Shown here in pieces: positions 32,001 to 35,047 of a DNA stretch of 35,047 nucleotides. The notes beneath the pieces were generated by a model. It worked only from the letters and a program-made list of their open reading frames with translations. It searched no databases and was not told the DNA's origin. A program made the position numbers and the translations under genes. Each line of letters begins with the position of its first letter. The first letter of the stretch is position 1. This stretch comes from a virus. The DNA lies in IMG/VR virus record IMGVR_UViG_3300031933_000381, positions 1-35,047 of that record. The stretch is one strand, 5' to 3'.

Positions 32001-32444
32001 ATGGCCATTTCAAAAGAGCAGTGGGTAGAGATAGAAAAGCACTTAGCTGGGCTTTTTAGCTCCGTTATTTTCAAATATGGTGAGTTTGAAGTAACCGTGA
32101 CACGCGGGCGCGTATCTGAGTCTAAAACAAGCTTAGTGGTTTACGTAGACGGTGTAATTAAAGGCGGCTGGTACTCTAAAGACAACGAGCGCCCTGCATG
32201 TATTCCTGATGTGTGGCGTAAACGAACCCGCGCAAAACATACAGCTAAATCAATTAAAAGTTTTGAAAAAATATGGGGTAAGCGCCGTGCAAAAAAAGAA
32301 ATGCCAGAGCTTTATGAAGTAACTCTATACCACACATGCGATTTTACAACCGCTAAAAGCCTCGTCCGTCAGTATAAAAAGCTTGAAGGTTTAGAGCTTA
32401 TTAAAATTGGCGGCAAATCTTACGATGACTATATTAAGGTATAA
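32001..32444 (+). CDS. Conserved-looking phage protein of unknown function
   Basis: A 147-residue basic protein. Its N-terminal half is beta-rich (FKYGEFEVTVTRGRVSESKTSLVVYVDGVIKGGW) and it continues with a basic stretch (WRKRTRAKHTAKSIKSFEKIWGKRRAKKE). The end, LVRQYKKLEGLELIKIG, looks helical then extended. It lies between DUF3164 and a holin-like gene. No family recognised; nucleic-acid binding would fit the charge. Confidence 0.65.
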   Translation: MAISKEQWVEIEKHLAGLFSSVIFKYGEFEVTVTRGRVSESKTSLVVYVDGVIKGGWYSKDNERPACIPDVWRKRTRAKHTAKSIKSFEKIWGKRRAKKEMPELYEVTLYHTCDFTTAKSLVRQYKKLEGLELIKIGGKSYDDYIKV

Positions 32445-32446
32445 CT

Positions 32447-32989
32447 ATGGACCCAATTACAATAGCACTAGGCCTTGCAAAGCTTACTGGTTTGGATAAA
32501 AAAATAGGCAGTTGGATAGGGGGCGACAATGGATCAAAGGTCGCGTCTAAAGTTGTTGATATGGCACAAACACTCACTAATGGCGGTTCACCCCAAGAGG
32601 CTATGAACCGTATTCAGCAATCGAGTGCATTACAACAAGAGCTCAGGCAAACCATATTAAACCGTGAAAAAGAGCTTGATGATTTAGCGTTTAAAAACAC
32701 TCAAAGCGCCAGAAATATGCAGATACAGGCACTTAATCAAGATGATAAGTTTTCTAAACGCTTCATTTATTACTATGCGTGGTTTTGGTCGGTTGCAACG
32801 GTTATATACATAGGCTGTATAACGTTTTTAACCATTCCTGATACCGCCACACGCTTTGCAGACACCATTTTGGGCTTTATTTTAGGCACCGTTGTAGCGT
32901 CAATATTGAATTTCTTCTTTGGTAATAGCCGTGATAATTCACGAAGAAATGAAATTCAGGACATTCAACAGTCACTAAAAGAGCAATAA
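32447..32989 (+). CDS. Holin-like membrane protein (GTA-type 3TM holin-like)
   Basis: A 180-residue protein. The N-terminal half is soluble and helical (RIQQSSALQQELRQTILNREKEL). Two membrane segments follow: FIYYYAWFWSVATVIYIGCITFL (about 106-128) and ILGFILGTVVASILNFFFG (about 141-159), with a charged C-terminal tail. The combination resembles the holin family found in gene transfer agents and phages. A holin would let the M15 endolysin through the membrane. The location among head genes, far from the endolysin, is odd but not unknown. Confidence 0.7.
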   Translation: MDPITIALGLAKLTGLDKKIGSWIGGDNGSKVASKVVDMAQTLTNGGSPQEAMNRIQQSSALQQELRQTILNREKELDDLAFKNTQSARNMQIQALNQDDKFSKRFIYYYAWFWSVATVIYIGCITFLTIPDTATRFADTILGFILGTVVASILNFFFGNSRDNSRRNEIQDIQQSLKEQ

Positions 32990-32990
32990 T

Positions 32991-34133
32991 ATGGCCTTAC
33001 CAGCTCCACAATATGGCGACCTTGTAAAATTCAAGGAAGCCATTTCTCACTTTAAAGACAAAATTAAGCTAACCAGTGAATCATATAAAGATTTACAAGG
33101 CTTAATTCACGCCAAGGCATTTACTGTTGCCGGTGCAACTCAAATCGAGATCATTAACGAGCTATATAAAGCAGTAGATAAAGCAATTAGTGACGGCGAA
33201 ACTATATCGGACTTTAGAAAACGCTTTGACAAAATAGTGGGTGATCAAGGTTGGTCATACAATGGCAAGCGGGGCTGGCGTACTAAAGTTATCTATCAAA
33301 ACAATAAAAACACTGCGCGTGCTGCTGGTCGTTGGCAACAACAAGAACGTATAAAACAGCGCAGACCTTATTTATTATACTTAACTGCTGGTGATAGCCG
33401 CGTAAGACCTGAACACGGTAAGTGGAATTATATTTTATTGCCTGTGGATCATCCTTTTTGGGATACACATTATCCACCGAATGGTTATAACTGCAGGTGT
33501 AAAGTGGTGTCACTTAATGCGCGCGATATAGCACGTATGGGCTTAACAGTTACAAAGCCTGAAAAAGTAGATAAATTTATGGAGTCATTTAATGTTGTTG
33601 ATCCATCAACAGGTGAAGAACTAAGTAAGTTACCAGGCATTGATTTAGGTTGGGATTATAATCCAGGTAAAGCATGGTTAGGTGCAGACATTGCAGCGGG
33701 TAAGTCAGTTATAAATCTGTCAAAGGATTTACAACAACTGGCGGTACCACAATTTAACGAGGCGGTTTTAAAATCTAAGCAGTACTATATAAAGCAGGTA
33801 AACTTACAAGCAGCAAAGTTGGCACTTAAAAAATCGGGAGCTGATGGCCAGCAATTTACGCTAGGGCACTTGCCAGTAAATTTACTAAACGAGTTATCAC
33901 GTAAAAACGCACCTATATATAGTAGCACTGTTACCGTGAGCAGCGCTCAAATTGAAAAGCTCTTAACTAGCCAATTAGCAATTGAACAAATACACGAACT
34001 AATGAACGCTGTTCAAAATCCAAATACGTTTGCTTATATAGGCAACCAAGTAAAAATATCGTACCAAGGTTTTATGATCACAATAGAGCTAGGACCGCAG
34101 TTCAATACAATTATAGCTGCCGAAAAACTTTAA
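32991..34133 (+). CDS. MuF-type head morphogenesis protein with C-terminal extension
   Basis: A 380-residue protein. Residues about 80-180 form the MuF domain (RTKVIYQNNKNTARAAGRWQQQ, LLYLTAGDSRVRPEHGKWN, then DHPFWDTHYPPNGYNCRCKV). MuF proteins enter the head with the portal and help early assembly and ejection. About 150 residues follow (230-380) that the core does not need. They end in a beta-rich, RelE-like looking block (PNTFAYIGNQVKISYQGFMITIEL) and are more AT-rich than the core. MuF proteins of temperate phages are known to carry toxin or nuclease domains there, so this may be one. It is the last gene before the prophage end. Confidence 0.88.
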   Translation: MALPAPQYGDLVKFKEAISHFKDKIKLTSESYKDLQGLIHAKAFTVAGATQIEIINELYKAVDKAISDGETISDFRKRFDKIVGDQGWSYNGKRGWRTKVIYQNNKNTARAAGRWQQQERIKQRRPYLLYLTAGDSRVRPEHGKWNYILLPVDHPFWDTHYPPNGYNCRCKVVSLNARDIARMGLTVTKPEKVDKFMESFNVVDPSTGEELSKLPGIDLGWDYNPGKAWLGADIAAGKSVINLSKDLQQLAVPQFNEAVLKSKQYYIKQVNLQAAKLALKKSGADGQQFTLGHLPVNLLNELSRKNAPIYSSTVTVSSAQIEKLLTSQLAIEQIHELMNAVQNPNTFAYIGNQVKISYQGFMITIELGPQFNTIIAAEKL

Positions 34134-34151
34134 ATATCGGCAGCTCAAAAT

Positions 34152-34203
34152 ATTTAAACAGCGTTTAAAAGGCGTTTAAAGTGTATTTAAAGGAAAGTTA
34201 AAC
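34152..34203. repeat. Phased TTTAAA octamer array 5 (five units)
   Basis: Octamers start at 34152 (ATTTAAAC), 34163 (GTTTAAAA), 34174 (GTTTAAAG), 34185 (ATTTAAAG) and 34196 (AGTTAAAC), all exactly 11 bp apart, just after the MuF stop and near the presumed prophage end. Confidence 0.75.
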
Positions 34204-34517
34204 GATCAGAAATGATCTAATTCTAAACGTATAATGAGCAGGAATGATTGGGTAATGAGTCAGTTTGAACAGGTTTCGTCTAAAACCAAGCGTAATTCAA
34301 ATTTAACTAATTTTCCGCTCAGGATTAGCTAACCCCAGTAATAATGGGCTTTTCCAAAAGACGAGGGCGAAAATCCTCATATCATCATTATTCTAGAAAT
34401 GAACAACCCCTTACAGACAGTTAGTTTGATTAAGTACATATTTATACTATTTAACATAATATAAATTATAGGTAGTAATATACCTATATATAAGCAGCGC
34501 TCTATTTTAAAAGCTTC

Positions 34518-34564
34518 AAGCCCACTAAGTCCAATACTAGACGGTATCGGACATTAGGTGGCTT
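34518..34564. repeat. Long imperfect hairpin upstream of the host receiver gene
   Basis: Two roughly 20-base arms (starting AAGCCCACTAAGTCCAATAC, loop TAGACG, returning GTATCGGACATTAGGTGGCTT) pair with few mismatches. It may be a terminator of a host gene displaced by the prophage, or a leader structure of the receiver gene. Confidence 0.5.
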
Positions 34565-34663
34565 TAAACAACTATTATGGTTATTCATAGTTATCACCTT
34601 GAGGTTCCTTAATGCTTAGCTTAATATTAAAGCACAAGCCGTAAAAAACATTGAAGTATTCAT

Positions 34664-35047
34664 ATGGAATTTGTACGCCCACTCGAACCAATTTTAATTA
34701 TTGATGATGTTAAACAGATCCGCGCTGATTTAAGCCAAGTATTAGCCGGTTTAGGTTTTGATGACATTATTGAGTGCGATAATTTTAATTGTGCTAAACC
34801 TCTGCTTATTGAAAAATCACCCAACGTTATATTCTTAGATGTTGATTTACCTGATTCTGAAAGCATTGAAATTTTAGAGTCGATTAACAACGAACACCCT
34901 CATGCACATGTTGTTATGTGTTCAGGCCACAATAGCTTTGAAACAGTGCAAAATACCTGGGAGCTAGGCGCAAAAGAATTTATAGCTAAGCCCTTTAACG
35001 CGCAAAAAGTTGATGCGGTAATGAAACGTTTAGAACTCATAGATTAA
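34664..35047 (+). CDS. Stand-alone response regulator receiver domain (host gene)
   Basis: A 127-residue protein consisting only of a CheY-like receiver: acidic pair Asp14-Asp15 (LIIDDV), phosphoacceptor Asp59 (VIFLDVDLPD), Ser87 in VVMCSGH and Lys109 in FIAKPFN. There is no output domain, so it would act through protein partners, as CheY-type or relay proteins do. Its partner is not in the window. It is not part of the phage set and marks the right flank as host chromosome. The stop falls on the last base of the window. Confidence 0.9.
   Translation: MEFVRPLEPILIIDDVKQIRADLSQVLAGLGFDDIIECDNFNCAKPLLIEKSPNVIFLDVDLPDSESIEILESINNEHPHAHVVMCSGHNSFETVQNTWELGAKEFIAKPFNAQKVDAVMKRLELID

Larger units (their letters stand above)
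34134..34663. other. Non-coding right-end region between MuF and the host gene
   Basis: These 530 bases hold no credible gene. From the left: TTTAAA array 5 (34152-34203), a palindrome GATCA-GAAA-TGATC (34204-34217) and ATGA repeats at 34212, 34234, 34244 and 34255. A small hairpin CCCA-N7-TGGG with CTTTTCC (about 34335-34357) could be a late terminator. AGAAATGA occurs at 34208 and again at 34395, where it is followed by ACA. Beyond about 34410 the DNA is AT-rich and looks like host upstream sequence. The prophage end should lie in the first half, but I cannot place it without the left end for comparison. Confidence 0.55.

Overview
The window holds most of a Mu-like (transposable) siphophage prophage, with one host gene at its right edge. 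The diagnostic set is a DDE transposase of the MuA family, a MuB-type ATPase, GemA, a Mor-family activator, a DUF1804 small terminase, a Mu-type portal (DUF935), a MuF head protein, a Mu I/Z protease-scaffold and a lambda-like flexible tail (tube, frameshifted chaperone, tape measure, DUF6950 peptidase, J-like tip). The moderately AT-rich composition and gene style suggest a marine gammaproteobacterium such as Pseudoalteromonas or a relative; that is an inference, since no rRNA or housekeeping marker is present.

Layout. Positions 1-14798 are all leftward: the protease/scaffold, decoration protein and major capsid lie nearest the centre, then head completion and tail genes, and finally a J-like tip protein cut by the left edge. 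Positions 14944-17611 hold accessory genes, including two tandem cassettes that share their flanking DNA but carry different genes. Positions 17658-18736 are the lysogeny unit, a LexA/CI-type repressor followed by a lipoprotein. Positions 18865-25800 are the rightward early operon (Ner-like, MuA, MuB, GemA, Mor). A leftward DUF4145 gene sits at 25781-26446. Positions 26608-34133 are the rightward late operon (endolysin, terminase, portal, DUF3164, holin-like, MuF). The prophage end probably lies within 34134-34660, and a stand-alone host receiver-domain protein follows. The control region is therefore central with structural genes running outward, unlike Mu, where repressor and transposase are at the left end.

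Regulation. The early promoter is TTGACA-18-TATACT, and its spacer is a perfect palindrome, so a repressor bound there would cover the promoter; a second imperfect site overlaps the repressor start codon. An 18-bp motif, G(C/T)(T/C)G(G/C)AAANNNCTTTACA, occurs five times. In four cases it stands exactly 22 bp upstream of a -10-like hexamer of a leftward gene, the position expected for Mor/C-type activation of late promoters.

Most unusual signals. (1) Five dispersed arrays of TTTAAA-core octamers repeat every 11 bp at about 4.4, 11.3, 15.7, 23.7 and 34.2 kb, both inside and between genes. (2) The activator-motif set. (3) The two interchangeable cassettes. (4) A 26-residue similarity between the C-terminus of a small accessory protein and the N-terminus of the large terminase. 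Also visible are an A AAA AAC frameshift site in the tail chaperone and a nested scaffold start with its own ribosome binding site. No tRNA, rRNA or CRISPR array was seen.
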